Assembly (NCBI GenBank): GCA_937902995.1
Contig: CALEKY010000062.1
Span: 88,715 to 152,714, forward strand
Length of the DNA stretch: 64,000 bases
Direction of reading: 5' to 3'
Source: an uncultured Sinobacteraceae bacterium
Lineage (GTDB): Bacteria > Pseudomonadota > Gammaproteobacteria > Steroidobacterales > Steroidobacteraceae
Shown in pieces: positions 8,621-17,762 of this stretch; position 1 is the first letter of the stretch, and the number at the start of each line of letters is the position of its first letter. Position numbers and translations under genes: made by a program. Under the pieces are notes generated by a model that was given only the letters and a program-made list of their open reading frames with translations, did not search any database and was not told the origin of the DNA.

Positions 8621-10071
8621 GAGGCTATCTCGGCAATCAGGCCCGTAACCGTCAGGGCAAAGGTGGCGGCGGTCGTCAGAACCGCGGCAACGACGGCAAT
8701 CGCGCTCAGCGCGGCAATCACGCTCAGCACGACGATCTCCCGCAAGACGACGCGTTCGACGGCGACGATGTAGGCATTATCTCGCCGTCGGAGCTCGCGG
8801 CTTCGCGGCAGTCGATGAATCTGACGCAGCTCAAGCTGAAGCCTGTGTCGGAGCTCGTCGAGATCGCGCAAAAGATGGGGCTCGAGAATCTTGCCCGCTC
8901 GCGCAAGCAGGACATCATTTTCTCGATCCTCAAGGCGCACGCCAGGAGCGGCGAGGACATCTACGGCGACGGCGTGCTCGAGATCCTGCAAGACGGATTC
9001 GGATTCCTGCGCTCGGCCGACAGCTCTTACCTTGCGGGACCGGACGACATCTACGTCAGTCCGAGCCAGATCCGGCGTTTCAACCTGCGCACCGGCGATA
9101 CGATCTCCGGATTGATCCGCCCGCCGAAGGACGGCGAGCGCTATTTCGCGCTGCTCAAGGTCGGCGAGATCAATTTCGATTCGCCCGAAAGCGCCAAGCA
9201 CAAGGTGCTGTTCGAGAACCTGACGCCGCTGCACCCGACGAACCGCATCAAGCTCGAACGTGGCAACGGCTCCAGCGAGGATTTGACGGCCCGCATCATC
9301 GATCTGGTCGCGCCGATCGGCAAAGGCCAGCGCGGCCTGATCATCTCCCCGCCGAAAGCCGGTAAGACGATGCTCTTGCAGAACATCGCCAGCTCGATCA
9401 CGGCGAACCACCCCGAGTGCTACCTGATCGTCTTGCTGATCGACGAGCGTCCGGAAGAGGTGACGGAAATGTCGCGCACCGTCCGCGGCGAGGTCGTTTC
9501 GTCCACGTTCGACGAACCTGCGACCCGCCACGTGCAAGTGGCGGAAATGGTGATCGAGAAGGCAAAACGCCTCGTCGAGCACAAGCGCGACGTCGTCATC
9601 CTGCTCGATTCGATCACGCGTCTGGCGCGCGCCTACAACACGGTCGTGCCGAGCTCAGGCAAGGTGCTGACCGGCGGTGTCGATGCGAACGCGTTGCAGC
9701 GTCCGAAGCGCTTCTTCGGTGCGGCGCGCAACATCGAAGAAGGCGGCTCGCTAACGATTCTCGCCACGGCGCTCATCGACACCGGTTCCCGCATGGACGA
9801 CGTGATCTACGAGGAATTCAAGGGTACCGGTAACTCGGAAATCCACCTCGATCGCCGCGTCGCCGAGAAGCGCGTGTTCCCGGCGGTCAACATCAACCGC
9901 TCCGGTACGCGCCGGGAAGAGCTGATCACCAGCCCCGAAGAGCTGCAGAAGATCTGGATCCTGCGCAAGCTCTTGCATCCGATGGACGAGCTCGCTGCGA
10001 TCGAATTCCTCATCGACAAGATGAAGGATACGAAGACGAACGCCGAGTTCTTCGAGGCGATGAAGCGCTGA
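8617..10071 (+). CDS. rho: transcription termination factor Rho with an N-terminal extension
   Basis: The hexameric RNA-dependent helicase that ends transcription. From the methionine at 8815 the protein is 418 residues and starts MNLTQLKLKPVSEL, like E. coli Rho (419 aa). It includes the RNA-binding domain, Walker A PPKAGKT, and the R-loop/Q-loop region LARAYN. The frame stays open upstream to a GTG at 8617 that overlaps the trxA stop. Starting there adds 66 residues rich in Gly, Asn, Arg, Gln and Asp. I prefer the longer form because 8815 lacks a Shine-Dalgarno and the upstream codons form a coherent disordered segment. The 8815 start remains possible. Confidence 0.95.
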   Translation: MRGYLGNQARNRQGKGGGGRQNRGNDGNRAQRGNHAQHDDLPQDDAFDGDDVGIISPSELAASRQSMNLTQLKLKPVSELVEIAQKMGLENLARSRKQDIIFSILKAHARSGEDIYGDGVLEILQDGFGFLRSADSSYLAGPDDIYVSPSQIRRFNLRTGDTISGLIRPPKDGERYFALLKVGEINFDSPESAKHKVLFENLTPLHPTNRIKLERGNGSSEDLTARIIDLVAPIGKGQRGLIISPPKAGKTMLLQNIASSITANHPECYLIVLLIDERPEEVTEMSRTVRGEVVSSTFDEPATRHVQVAEMVIEKAKRLVEHKRDVVILLDSITRLARAYNTVVPSSGKVLTGGVDANALQRPKRFFGAARNIEEGGSLTILATALIDTGSRMDDVIYEEFKGTGNSEIHLDRRVAEKRVFPAVNINRSGTRREELITSPEELQKIWILRKLLHPMDELAAIEFLIDKMKDTKTNAEFFEAMKR

Positions 10072-10095
10072 AGAAGCGCGAGTTGCGCGCTTCTT
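10071..10095. terminator. hairpin at the end of rho
   Basis: A perfect 10-bp inverted repeat: AAGAAGCGCG (10071-10080), a 5-base loop, and CGCGCTTCTT (10086-10095). It overlaps the last base of the rho stop codon. There is no uninterrupted T-tract, so intrinsic termination would be modest. The A-rich left arm and T-rich right arm allow use from both sides, between converging genes. Confidence 0.6.
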
Positions 10096-10158
10096 AGGCT
10101 GTAGGCTGAAGGAAGCGCTGCACTCTCTGGCCCCAAGCCCCGCGCCCCGAGCCCTCAG
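10095..10158. repeat. intergenic 7-bp units (heptad block 2)
   Basis: Two runs of 7-base units: TAGGCTG, TAGGCTG, AAGGAAG (10095-10115), then CCCCAAG, CCCCGCG, CCCCGAG, CCCTCAG (10131-10158). The second run reaches into the last codons of the converging peptidase gene. Confidence 0.6.
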
Positions 10159-11453
10159 GGTCGTGCGAGCCGATGCAGCAGCACGGCCAACCGCTTCGCC
10201 TGGATGCGGAACGTGCGCCAGTCGGCGAATTCTTCGGATGTATGCGCCTTGCCGCCGAGCAAGCCGAGGCCGTCGATGGCCATTTCGACATGATCGGCAG
10301 CGAATGAAACATCCGCAGCGCCCGCTCGGCGCGGGTTGACCGCCGTGACGGGGCCGAAGCCCAAGTCCTTGCTGACCTCGTCGTACAGGGAGAGCAAGCG
10401 TTCGTTACCTCTCGTCGGCGTCATCGGAGGATAGCTGTCGAAGAACTCGATCTGCGCAGAAGTCTTCGGCAAATGCTCGGCGACGATGGCGCGCATACGG
10501 TTCTTGGCCTGCTCGCGTTGCGCGACCGACAGCGCACGCAAGTCGCCCGAGGCGCGCGCCTCGGGTACCACGATGTTGTTCTTGCCCGATGCTTTGCCTG
10601 CGAGCGGCTCTTGCTGAAATTCGACCTGCGCGCCGGCGACGATGAGGCCGGGGCTGAACGTCAGGAAGTCATCGCCGCGAAGCTGTGTGTAGAACGCGTT
10701 CAAGATGCGTGCGAGCTCATAGGCGGCGCCGGCACCGATCTCGTCGCTGAAGATCTGCGAGGAATGCGACGTGACGCCCGTGACCCGCAGCTCCCAACTG
10801 CTCGAGCTGCGTCGGCCTGTCACTGCGGTGCTCGGATCGTCGTCCGCGTTCTCGAGCCCGATGGCGATGTCCGCGGCTTTGGCGGCTTCGATCAGATCGC
10901 GGCGTGCGGCATCGAGCGGCTCGCCGGCATTTTCTTCGTCGCCATGCAGAACGAATGTGATGGTAAGTCGATCGAGGAGTCCTTCTGCGTGAAGCGCGCC
11001 GAGCGCGGCCAAGCCGACGACGATGCCGCCTTTCATGTCGCTCGTGCCGGGGCCGCGAAGAATGTTCGCGTCAACGCGCTCGAAGCGCTGAAAAGGGCTC
11101 GTGGGCTCGAACACCGTATCGAGATGCCCGATCAGGAGCACGTGGGGACCGCGGCCTTTACGCTCAGCAATCAGATGACCCGCGCGCCCGAACGAGGATC
11201 CGTCGACCCAACGTGTCTCGAATCCGAGCGCTCTGAACTTCGGCTCGAGGACGCTCGCGACCGCCCGAACGCCGGCAAGATTCATCGTCCCGCTGTTGAT
11301 GTTGACGATGTTCTCGAGCAGGCGAAGCGAGCTGTCTTCTGCACGCTCGATGTGGTCCACGATGCGGCGCTCCGTCGGCGATGTCGCCGCAAGTGCTGCA
11401 GTGCTCGCGAGGCACAAAATCCAAGCTGCAAGACGGCGGTCGCAGAAGCGCAT
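10155..11453 (-). CDS. secreted M20-family metallopeptidase (glutamate carboxypeptidase-like)
   Basis: A 432-residue zinc peptidase. A signal peptide (MRFCDRRLAAWILC to about residue 22, ending ALA) is followed by M20 metal motifs: IGHLDTVF (first zinc His and catalytic Asp), GPGTSDMKGG (bridging Asp), and HGDEENAG (catalytic Glu and zinc Glu). A dimerisation domain lies in the middle, and the late His is in GGKAHTSEE. Likely activity is removal of C-terminal glutamate or similar residues in the periplasm. I chose ATG 11453 because AAGGTGA sits at a good distance. An in-frame start 12 codons upstream would spoil the signal peptide. Confidence 0.87.
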   Translation of the reverse strand: MRFCDRRLAAWILCLASTAALAATSPTERRIVDHIERAEDSSLRLLENIVNINSGTMNLAGVRAVASVLEPKFRALGFETRWVDGSSFGRAGHLIAERKGRGPHVLLIGHLDTVFEPTSPFQRFERVDANILRGPGTSDMKGGIVVGLAALGALHAEGLLDRLTITFVLHGDEENAGEPLDAARRDLIEAAKAADIAIGLENADDDPSTAVTGRRSSSSWELRVTGVTSHSSQIFSDEIGAGAAYELARILNAFYTQLRGDDFLTFSPGLIVAGAQVEFQQEPLAGKASGKNNIVVPEARASGDLRALSVAQREQAKNRMRAIVAEHLPKTSAQIEFFDSYPPMTPTRGNERLLSLYDEVSKDLGFGPVTAVNPRRAGAADVSFAADHVEMAIDGLGLLGGKAHTSEEFADWRTFRIQAKRLAVLLHRLARP

Positions 11454-11580
11454 GACGGATTTCACCTTTTGCTGACGTAGGCGCATCATACGCGAACGAG
11501 TAATGAGCGATGCATGGCGGCCCGCGATGCGGGCGCCCGTTCGTCGAAGCGTTCATTGCTCACCCAATATCGATCTTCTT

Positions 11581-12669
11581 ATGACTTCTAGCAGTCCCTC
11601 CGAGAACGTCACGGCCGAAGGCCAGGCTCTGCTCTCTGCGCCGCGCCGTTTGGAATTCGTGATCTTCGAACCGCCCGCAATCGGTCAAGCCATTCCCATT
11701 GCTCCGGGCGTGCGTTGGTGTCGAATTCCCCTGCCCATCGATCTGGATCACATCAACGTCTGGCTCATCGATCACGAGGATGGCTGCGTTGCCGTGGACA
11801 CGGGCATGGCGGCGCCCGCGGCCGAAGAGGCGTGGCAGGCGCTCGAAGCCGAAGCGTTGCGCGAGCGGCCGCTGCGCGGCGTGTTCGTGACGCATCTTCA
11901 TCCGGATCATTTCGGTCTTGCTCGCTGGCTGCAGCAGCGCTACTCCGTGCCGGTATGGATGTCGGCTCGCACGCTCGCGCAGATCCGTGAATTCTTGGCG
12001 GCCGACCCAGCGGATGTGACTGCTGCTGCACAAGCATTCTTTCGTGAGCATGGGCTTGCGGATCAGACGTTGCCGCAAGGTGTGTCGCCGGCGCGCTTTG
12101 CACGCATGACGAGCGGGGTACCGCACGCATCGAGCATTGCGGACGGAGAAACGATCGGTTTCGGCGCCGAACAATGGACTGCGTTGGAAACCAACGGTCA
12201 CGCCGAGGGTCATCTGTGCTTGCACAACGCGGCTGCGCAAGTTTTGATCAGCGGCGATCAGGTGCTGCCGACGATTTCATCGAACATCGGTTTCACGTGG
12301 CGCAGTAGCGATTCGAATCCGCTCGGATCCTATCTTGCATCGCTCGACCGTCTGTACACGCTGTCGCGCGAGACGCTCGTGCTGCCTTCTCATGGATTGC
12401 CGTTTCGCGGTTTGAAGGCGCGCATTGAGGATTTGCGTGCGCATCACTTGCGGCAGCTCGAAGCAGTCGAACTCGCCTGCGACGAGCCGAAAACGGCGCT
12501 GGAAGTGCTCCCAACGATGTTCCGACGCTCGCTGCACGGCATGCACTTCTACCTCGCCATGGCCGAGGCGTTGGCACATTTGGAATACCTCGTGCACGCC
12601 GGCCGACTGAGGAAGGAGCGGGATCGGGAGGGCGTGACACGCTTCGCTAGGCTGAGGACTGAAGGCTGA
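11581..12669 (+). CDS. metallo-beta-lactamase-fold hydrolase
   Basis: A 362-residue protein with the zinc signature HLHPDHFG and later metal ligands in ETNGHAEGH, SGDQVLP and LPSHG. The N-terminal strand NVWLIDHEDGCVAVDTG is typical. A C-terminal helical region of about 100 residues (ARIEDLRAHHLRQLEAV onward) matches the BLACT/winged-helix tail of LACTB2-like hydrolases. The substrate is unknown; thioesters, nucleic acid or lactones are all possible. ATG 11581 was chosen over an in-frame ATG 26 codons upstream, which would add a segment unlike the family. Confidence 0.82.
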   Translation: MTSSSPSENVTAEGQALLSAPRRLEFVIFEPPAIGQAIPIAPGVRWCRIPLPIDLDHINVWLIDHEDGCVAVDTGMAAPAAEEAWQALEAEALRERPLRGVFVTHLHPDHFGLARWLQQRYSVPVWMSARTLAQIREFLAADPADVTAAAQAFFREHGLADQTLPQGVSPARFARMTSGVPHASSIADGETIGFGAEQWTALETNGHAEGHLCLHNAAAQVLISGDQVLPTISSNIGFTWRSSDSNPLGSYLASLDRLYTLSRETLVLPSHGLPFRGLKARIEDLRAHHLRQLEAVELACDEPKTALEVLPTMFRRSLHGMHFYLAMAEALAHLEYLVHAGRLRKERDREGVTRFARLRTEG

Positions 12670-12732
12670 AGGAAGCGCGCTGCGCTATCTTCTGTCCTCA
12701 AGCCCCAAGCCCAACTGTCGCCTGTAGCCTAA
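12648..12732. repeat. intergenic 7-bp units (heptad block 3)
   Basis: 7-base units TAGGCTG, AGGACTG, AAGGCTG, AAGGAAG (12648-12675) overlap the last codons of the hydrolase gene. A second run reads TCTGTCC, TCAAGCC, CCAAGCC, CAACTGT, CGCCTGT, AGCCTAA (12691-12732). The outer units TAGGCT and AGCCTA face each other as an inverted pair. Confidence 0.6.
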
Positions 12733-12736
12733 AAAG

Positions 12737-13198
12737 ATGGACCCCCACGCCACCAGCCTCGCCCAAGTGATCCAACTCGCGGTGGCGCCGGTGTTCCTGC
12801 TCACGGGCGTCGGTGCGATTCTGAACGTGCTCGCCAACCGTATCGGGCGCATCATCGATCGCGCGCGGCTCATGGAGGAGCGGCTCGAGAAGGCGGATCC
12901 AGAGACGGCGCGCGCCTTGCACGCGCGTCTCAAAGTTCTTTCGCGTCGCGCCACTTTCATCAATCGTGCCATTGGGCTCTGCGTCTTGAGCGGCCTGTTG
13001 GTGTCGCTCGTCGTCGCCGCGCTGTTCGTGAGCTCATCGTTGCGCCTCGATCTCGCGGCGCCGATATCGGTAGCGTTCGTCGTGGCGTTGTTCAGTCTGG
13101 CAGTTTCACTCGTGTACTTCTTGCGCGAGGTGTTCATCGCCACATCTATGCTGAGCTTCGGTGGTGCACGAAAAGTCGCGCCCGCGCCAGAACCGTGA
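12737..13198 (+). CDS. DUF2721 membrane protein
   Basis: A 153-residue inner-membrane protein that matches DUF2721. An N-terminal membrane segment (VIQLAVAPVFLLTGVGAILNV) is followed by the conserved NRIGRIIDRARLMEERL amphipathic region. Two further membrane segments occupy about residues 76-100 and 108-130. Function is unknown. The ATG lies only a few bases after the heptad block, and AAAAAG serves as a poor ribosome site. Confidence 0.75.
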   Translation: MDPHATSLAQVIQLAVAPVFLLTGVGAILNVLANRIGRIIDRARLMEERLEKADPETARALHARLKVLSRRATFINRAIGLCVLSGLLVSLVVAALFVSSSLRLDLAAPISVAFVVALFSLAVSLVYFLREVFIATSMLSFGGARKVAPAPEP

Positions 13199-13289
13199 GA
13201 GTTTCGTTCGAGTGCCGACGAACGGCGCCCGATTCCGTGACCCATTGCACACCTCGTCGGCGCGAACATCAGCATCATCCTGGGAAGCT

Positions 13290-13799
13290 ATGCCTGAATC
13301 GGCCCAGGAACTGTTGGTTGAAGCGGACTCGTTCCGCGTTTCGCGCGAGTCCGCGCTACTCGTCTGCGAGCTGCGTGCAGCGCTTGCCGCGTGCGTCTAC
13401 GACGACACGCAAGGTGTCGGAGGGATGCTGCACCTTCGCTACGTGGCGACTGACAAAGATCAGCCGCTCGATCTGACCGACAACACGCTGAGCTCCGATC
13501 TGTTGCTCATGGATCGCTTCTGCAAGGAGCTACGCAGTCTCGGCGCACGGAAGCAGAGCTGGCGTGTCAGCATCTTCGCCCATGTGCCGCCGAAGCCCGA
13601 GATGCGCGATCCGGCAGCGACCGTGCTCGACCTGGTGAAGGCGTACTTCGCAGACGGACGATTGCCCGTCGAATGCAAGGAAATGCAGTGCGAATTGGGG
13701 CTCGTCGTTCGGCTCGATGCGCGCGAGGGCCGGATTTGGGTGACCGGTACGCCCGGCACCGCATCGAGTGCCCGTCTCGCCGCGCCGGCGGTTGCCTGA
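13290..13799 (+). CDS. CheD-like protein (glutamine deamidase fold)
   Basis: A 169-residue cytoplasmic protein. The segment ALAACVYDDTQGVGGMLHLRY recalls the CheD active-site block (GSCV...D...GGM.H), with Cys and His at the expected spacing for the Cys-His pair of CheD glutamine deamidases. CheD modifies chemoreceptors, yet no chemotaxis gene is nearby. The start ATG 13290 gives a CheD-like length, and longer in-frame starts run into the DUF2721 gene. Family assignment rests on one motif, so it is moderate; other deamidase-like roles are possible. Confidence 0.6.
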   Translation: MPESAQELLVEADSFRVSRESALLVCELRAALAACVYDDTQGVGGMLHLRYVATDKDQPLDLTDNTLSSDLLLMDRFCKELRSLGARKQSWRVSIFAHVPPKPEMRDPAATVLDLVKAYFADGRLPVECKEMQCELGLVVRLDAREGRIWVTGTPGTASSARLAAPAVA

Positions 13800-14062
13800 A
13801 GACCTTCCGGGCACGCTCGCGCCCAGGCTTTTCGATTCTTTTCGTCCTGACCGGGCCGATCGGTGCGCCCGCACCCGCGTGTGCGGAGCGCGGTCGGTTA
13901 TGCTTCGGACGGGGATGACCCATTGAAAAAAGCTCCGTTCGCAGTCTGCCGCGACTGCCTCGTGCGGCGGCAGTTTCGCTTCGAGCTCACTGACAAAGAC
14001 GGACCCTGATCGCTCGCTCCAGCCGGCGGGGGGTAGGGTCTATACGCACGAACGAACAGCCA

Positions 14063-15337
14063 ATGCAGCAAGACCAGCAGCGCACGCCGATCTATCGCTC
14101 GCTCTATTTCCAGGTCATCGTCGCCATCGTCATCGGCGTTCTGCTCGGGCACTTCTTCCCCGAGATCGGCGCCAAGATGAAGCCGCTCGGCGACGGCTTC
14201 ATCAAGCTCATCAAGATGATGATCGCGCCCATCATCTTCTGTACGGTCGTCACCGGCATCGCCGGCATGGAGAACATGAAGGCGGTCGGACGCACCGGCG
14301 TGTATGCCTTGTTGTACTTCGAGATCGTGAGCACGGTGGCGCTCATCATCGGTCTCGTCATCGTCAATGTCGTCGAGCCCGGTGTCGGCATGAACATCGA
14401 CGTCTCTACGCTCGATGCTTCGAAGATCCAGGGCTATGCGAAGGCCGCCGAGCAGCAAAGTGTCGTCGACTTCTTCTTGCACGTGATTCCGAGCACGTTC
14501 GTCGATGCATTCGCGAGCGGCGAGATCCTGCAAGTGCTGCTGATCGCTCTCTTGTTCGGTTTCGCGCTGCATGCGGTCGGTCCGCGCGCACGGCCCATCT
14601 ACGACTTCATCGACGGCGTCTCCCACGTGCTGTTCCGCATCGTCGGCATGATCATGTACGTGGCGCCGATCGGCGCCTTCGGCGCGATGGCATTCACGAT
14701 CGGCAATTACGGAATCGACAAGTTGAAAGATCTCGCGTGGCTGATGATCTGTTTCTACGCCACGTGCCTCCTGTTCATCTTCTTCGTGCTCGGCACGATT
14801 GCCCGCGTGCACGGGTTCTCCATCACGCGGTTCATTCGCTACATCAAGGACGAGTTGCTGATCGTGCTCGGCACCTCGTCTTCCGAGTCGGTGCTACCGC
14901 GCATGATGGCGAAAATGGAATCGGCCGGTGCGGCGAAATCGGTCGTCGGTCTCGTGATTCCGACCGGCTATTCGTTCAATCTGGACGGCACGTCCATTTA
15001 CCTGACGATGGCGGCGGTCTTCATCGCCCAGGCGACCAATACGCCGATGACGTTGATGGACCAGCTCACGCTCCTTGGCGTGCTGCTGCTGACCTCCAAA
15101 GGCGCCGCCGGGGTGACGGGTAGCGGGTTCATCGTGCTTGCGGCCACCTTGTCGGCCGTTGGTACATTGCCAGTGACCGCATTAGCGTTGATCCTGGGGA
15201 TCGACAGGTTCATGTCGGAAGCGCGCGCTCTCACGAATCTCATCGGCAACGGCGTTGCAACAGTCGTCGTCGCGAAGTGGTGCAATGCGCTCGATGAAAA
15301 GCAGCTGCAGGAGCAGCTGCAGCCCAAGTCCGGCTGA
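14063..15337 (+). CDS. dctA: dicarboxylate/amino-acid:cation symporter (DctA/GltP family)
   Basis: A 424-residue DAACS-family transporter. It has the usual eight membrane spans with two re-entrant hairpins. Family motifs are KMMIAPIIFCTVVTGIAG, the serine-rich hairpin LGTSSSESVLPRM, the NLDGTSIY sodium/substrate motif, and GAAGVTGSGFIVLAATL. It imports C4-dicarboxylates or acidic amino acids with protons or sodium. The gene stands alone, with about 260 bases upstream for control. DctA and GltP cannot be separated with certainty by eye; the residues near SSSE and the length slightly favour a DctA-like protein. Confidence 0.87.
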   Translation: MQQDQQRTPIYRSLYFQVIVAIVIGVLLGHFFPEIGAKMKPLGDGFIKLIKMMIAPIIFCTVVTGIAGMENMKAVGRTGVYALLYFEIVSTVALIIGLVIVNVVEPGVGMNIDVSTLDASKIQGYAKAAEQQSVVDFFLHVIPSTFVDAFASGEILQVLLIALLFGFALHAVGPRARPIYDFIDGVSHVLFRIVGMIMYVAPIGAFGAMAFTIGNYGIDKLKDLAWLMICFYATCLLFIFFVLGTIARVHGFSITRFIRYIKDELLIVLGTSSSESVLPRMMAKMESAGAAKSVVGLVIPTGYSFNLDGTSIYLTMAAVFIAQATNTPMTLMDQLTLLGVLLLTSKGAAGVTGSGFIVLAATLSAVGTLPVTALALILGIDRFMSEARALTNLIGNGVATVVVAKWCNALDEKQLQEQLQPKSG

Positions 15338-15405
15338 GCGCTCGAGTTCCGACACGACCGCGTCGAAACGGAACCCGCAGCGCTGTCGTGGAGTTTGAGT
15401 GCTCG

Positions 15406-15426
15406 AGGCCCGTGCCGGGCTTTTCT
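15406..15426 (+). terminator. likely terminator downstream of dctA
   Basis: GCCCG (15408-15412), a 3-base loop, and CGGGC (15416-15420) are followed directly by TTTTCTC. The stem is short but GC-only and has a T-run, consistent with an intrinsic terminator about 80 bases after dctA. Confidence 0.5.
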
Positions 15427-15598
15427 CTCGAGGTCTCCTATTTCCGACAGGCAGCTCTGACCGGCGTGCAGGCTCAAAGGCCTGGATGCCGGGTGATCGG
15501 CTGCCAAGCGCCATCAAGTGCTTGCCTTGCTGCGATAGGGCGGCTCGATGCTGCGACAGGTACCCAGTCGGAAAGGCCGCGGACTAAACTCCCCCCAA

Positions 15599-17647
15599 AT
15601 GAGTGCGTCGATAGACAACGGAACTGCAAGCACCGAGGACTCGCGCGAGCGCCTATCGGCTTGGCTGGACGATTACATTGCCGGCCGATGCGACCGCAGC
15701 AAGATGCACGAGCAGTTTCTGGAGGTCTGCCGCAGCAATCCCGAAGCGCCTTGGGACGCGCTGGCGTTGTTGGATCAATATCAGCGGCGAGGACGCATCG
15801 ATGTCGGTGTCGTACGCTCGTTGAAAGCTGATATCGCACAGCTCGTATTCGGCGTCGCCACCCAGACCGAAGAACTGCAGGAAGGCGAAGCCACCGTAGA
15901 CACGGATACGACGGGTGCTCGGTGGCGCAAGCTCTACGCAGAGCGTGGCGAGCCCGATACGGACGAGGCACCGATTCAGCATCCGGTGCAGCGCGCTTTC
16001 GATCCTGTCACGCGCCCGCCACCGCTTGCCGTCGAGCGCAAACCTCTCGCATCCGGCGCCGCAGCGTCCGCGAAGATTGGACCGGGTTCCGTTTTGCGCG
16101 ATCGCTACGAGCTCATGGAAGCGATTCGCTCCGATCGGTTCGGCACGGTTTATCAAGCCTTCGACCGGCACCGCAGCCATTTGCCCGCGCCGCGCTGCTA
16201 TGTGGCCATTCGCGTGTTCGAGCTGTCGCAGCACGATCGCGAAGCGGAAATCGCCACGCTCGAACGTCAGGCCTACGAAGCGCAGTCCCTGTCGCATCCG
16301 AACATTGCGAGCGTATTCGACCTCGACCGGCACGGGGAGACGTACTTCGCCGTCATGGAGTTCATCGAGGGCGAAACGTTGGGCGATGTGCTGCACCGAC
16401 TCGCCGGAAGAGCGCTTTCTCGCGAGCGGGCGATTGCGGTGCTCAGCGCTGTCGGAGCCGCATTGGTCCACGCGCATCGGCTCGGCATGGTCCATGGCGA
16501 TCTGAGGCCTGCATCGATCGTTTTGACGACGCACGGCGAAGTGAAGGTGATCGATTTCGGCTTTGCGCGTTCGCGGCCAGTGGATCAGTGGGCAGGCAGC
16601 GAGCCGAGCATCGACGGCGATGCCGACAGGACCGCTGCATACGCAAGCATCGAGCGGATCGACGGTGACGAGCCGCATCCGCGCGACGACGTGTACAGCT
16701 TTGCCTGCATCGCGTACGAGGCCTTGTCCGGCCGCCATCCGTATGGCGGGCGGTCGGCAGCTCTGGCGCGCGTGCACGGACGTTCGCCGCAGAAGATTGC
16801 CGGTCTCAATCCGCGCCAATGGCAGGCGCTCGAGCTTGCCCTGAAATGGAATCGAGAAGAACGGCGCATCGACGTCGAGCAGCTCCTGGAGGCGCTCGGG
16901 ATGATCGAGGGCGGTCGAGCCGTACCGGCTGTGGCGACCTCGCTCGAAAATCCTTTCGGGCGCGGCAAGGGCCTGCTGTTGATGATGGTGCTCATCGTGG
17001 CCGCGGGTGCGATCGGGTGGTGGCAGTGGCCGCGGTTCATCGAAGCCGATCGCGCAAGCCCGGTCCCGGCAGCGACAGAACCCGACTCGACTCCGTCCGA
17101 ATCGTCGACGGACCCATCGGCCATCGAATCGACGCCCAATGCGCCGAGCGCTGAAGGGGCTTCGAAGCAAGCCTCAATGCCGAAGATCCCATCGACCGGC
17201 GAGATCGTCACCGCGACCGCCGAGGAGCCGTCCGCAACTCAACCGGAGAAGTCGGCGCCGAGCGAGCCGCGCGCACACGAGCCTGAAGGGGTGGCTGCTC
17301 ACGTGCCGCCGACGGTCGAATTCGACAAGGACACCTATGTGGCGACCGAGGACGAGGGCTCGGTGAGGCTGACGATTCGGCGCCATGGTTCGACGCGCAA
17401 CGCCGTGCGTTTCCGTTGGGTGCTTCGGCCCAATTCGGCGGAGGCCGGTGCGGATTACGCTGCGATCGGTCCGGGTGTCGAAGTCATACCGCCAGGGAGC
17501 GCAACCGCCACGTTGACGATTCCTCTCGTCGTCGATGCCGTGCCGGAGAACACCGAGCTCTTCCTGGTTGAGCTGGAGGCGCTCGACGATGAAGTCAGGA
17601 TCGGCGCACGTGCCCACGCAGCGGTCATCATAGTCGACGACGACTGA
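15599..17647 (+). CDS. membrane kinase-like protein with a periplasmic Calx-beta domain (probable pseudokinase)
   Basis: A 682-residue protein in four parts: an N-terminal cytoplasmic region (1-165), a Hanks-type Ser/Thr kinase fold (170-435), one membrane helix (458-477), and a Pro/Ser/Ala-rich linker leading to a Calx-beta domain (about 570-682, ending VPENTELFLVELEAL and a DDD tail). Several catalytic features are missing. The beta-3 lysine of VAIK is Arg205 (VAIR). The glycine loop reads RSDRFGTVY. HRD is HGD at 299-301, and the catalytic-loop Asn is Ser306. DFG (319-321) is kept. It probably binds partners rather than phosphorylating efficiently. ATG 15599 was chosen because the upstream extension lacks family character. 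Confidence 0.83.
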   Translation: MSASIDNGTASTEDSRERLSAWLDDYIAGRCDRSKMHEQFLEVCRSNPEAPWDALALLDQYQRRGRIDVGVVRSLKADIAQLVFGVATQTEELQEGEATVDTDTTGARWRKLYAERGEPDTDEAPIQHPVQRAFDPVTRPPPLAVERKPLASGAAASAKIGPGSVLRDRYELMEAIRSDRFGTVYQAFDRHRSHLPAPRCYVAIRVFELSQHDREAEIATLERQAYEAQSLSHPNIASVFDLDRHGETYFAVMEFIEGETLGDVLHRLAGRALSRERAIAVLSAVGAALVHAHRLGMVHGDLRPASIVLTTHGEVKVIDFGFARSRPVDQWAGSEPSIDGDADRTAAYASIERIDGDEPHPRDDVYSFACIAYEALSGRHPYGGRSAALARVHGRSPQKIAGLNPRQWQALELALKWNREERRIDVEQLLEALGMIEGGRAVPAVATSLENPFGRGKGLLLMMVLIVAAGAIGWWQWPRFIEADRASPVPAATEPDSTPSESSTDPSAIESTPNAPSAEGASKQASMPKIPSTGEIVTATAEEPSATQPEKSAPSEPRAHEPEGVAAHVPPTVEFDKDTYVATEDEGSVRLTIRRHGSTRNAVRFRWVLRPNSAEAGADYAAIGPGVEVIPPGSATATLTIPLVVDAVPENTELFLVELEALDDEVRIGARAHAAVIIVDDD

Positions 17648-17762
17648 TCGGCTGAATACTGACAGGCGATCGACCCGAACGATTCGGCAGAATGGTGAAT
17701 GCCTCGCGTTCGGTCGAGTGTCGGGTGCAGCGCACGTTTTCGGGCTCGCTCGTGGATACGAG

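Noticed and set aside
15653..17170. A 505-codon open frame antisense to the kinase-like gene
   Set aside because: Shadow of a high-GC coding frame; no family resemblance.
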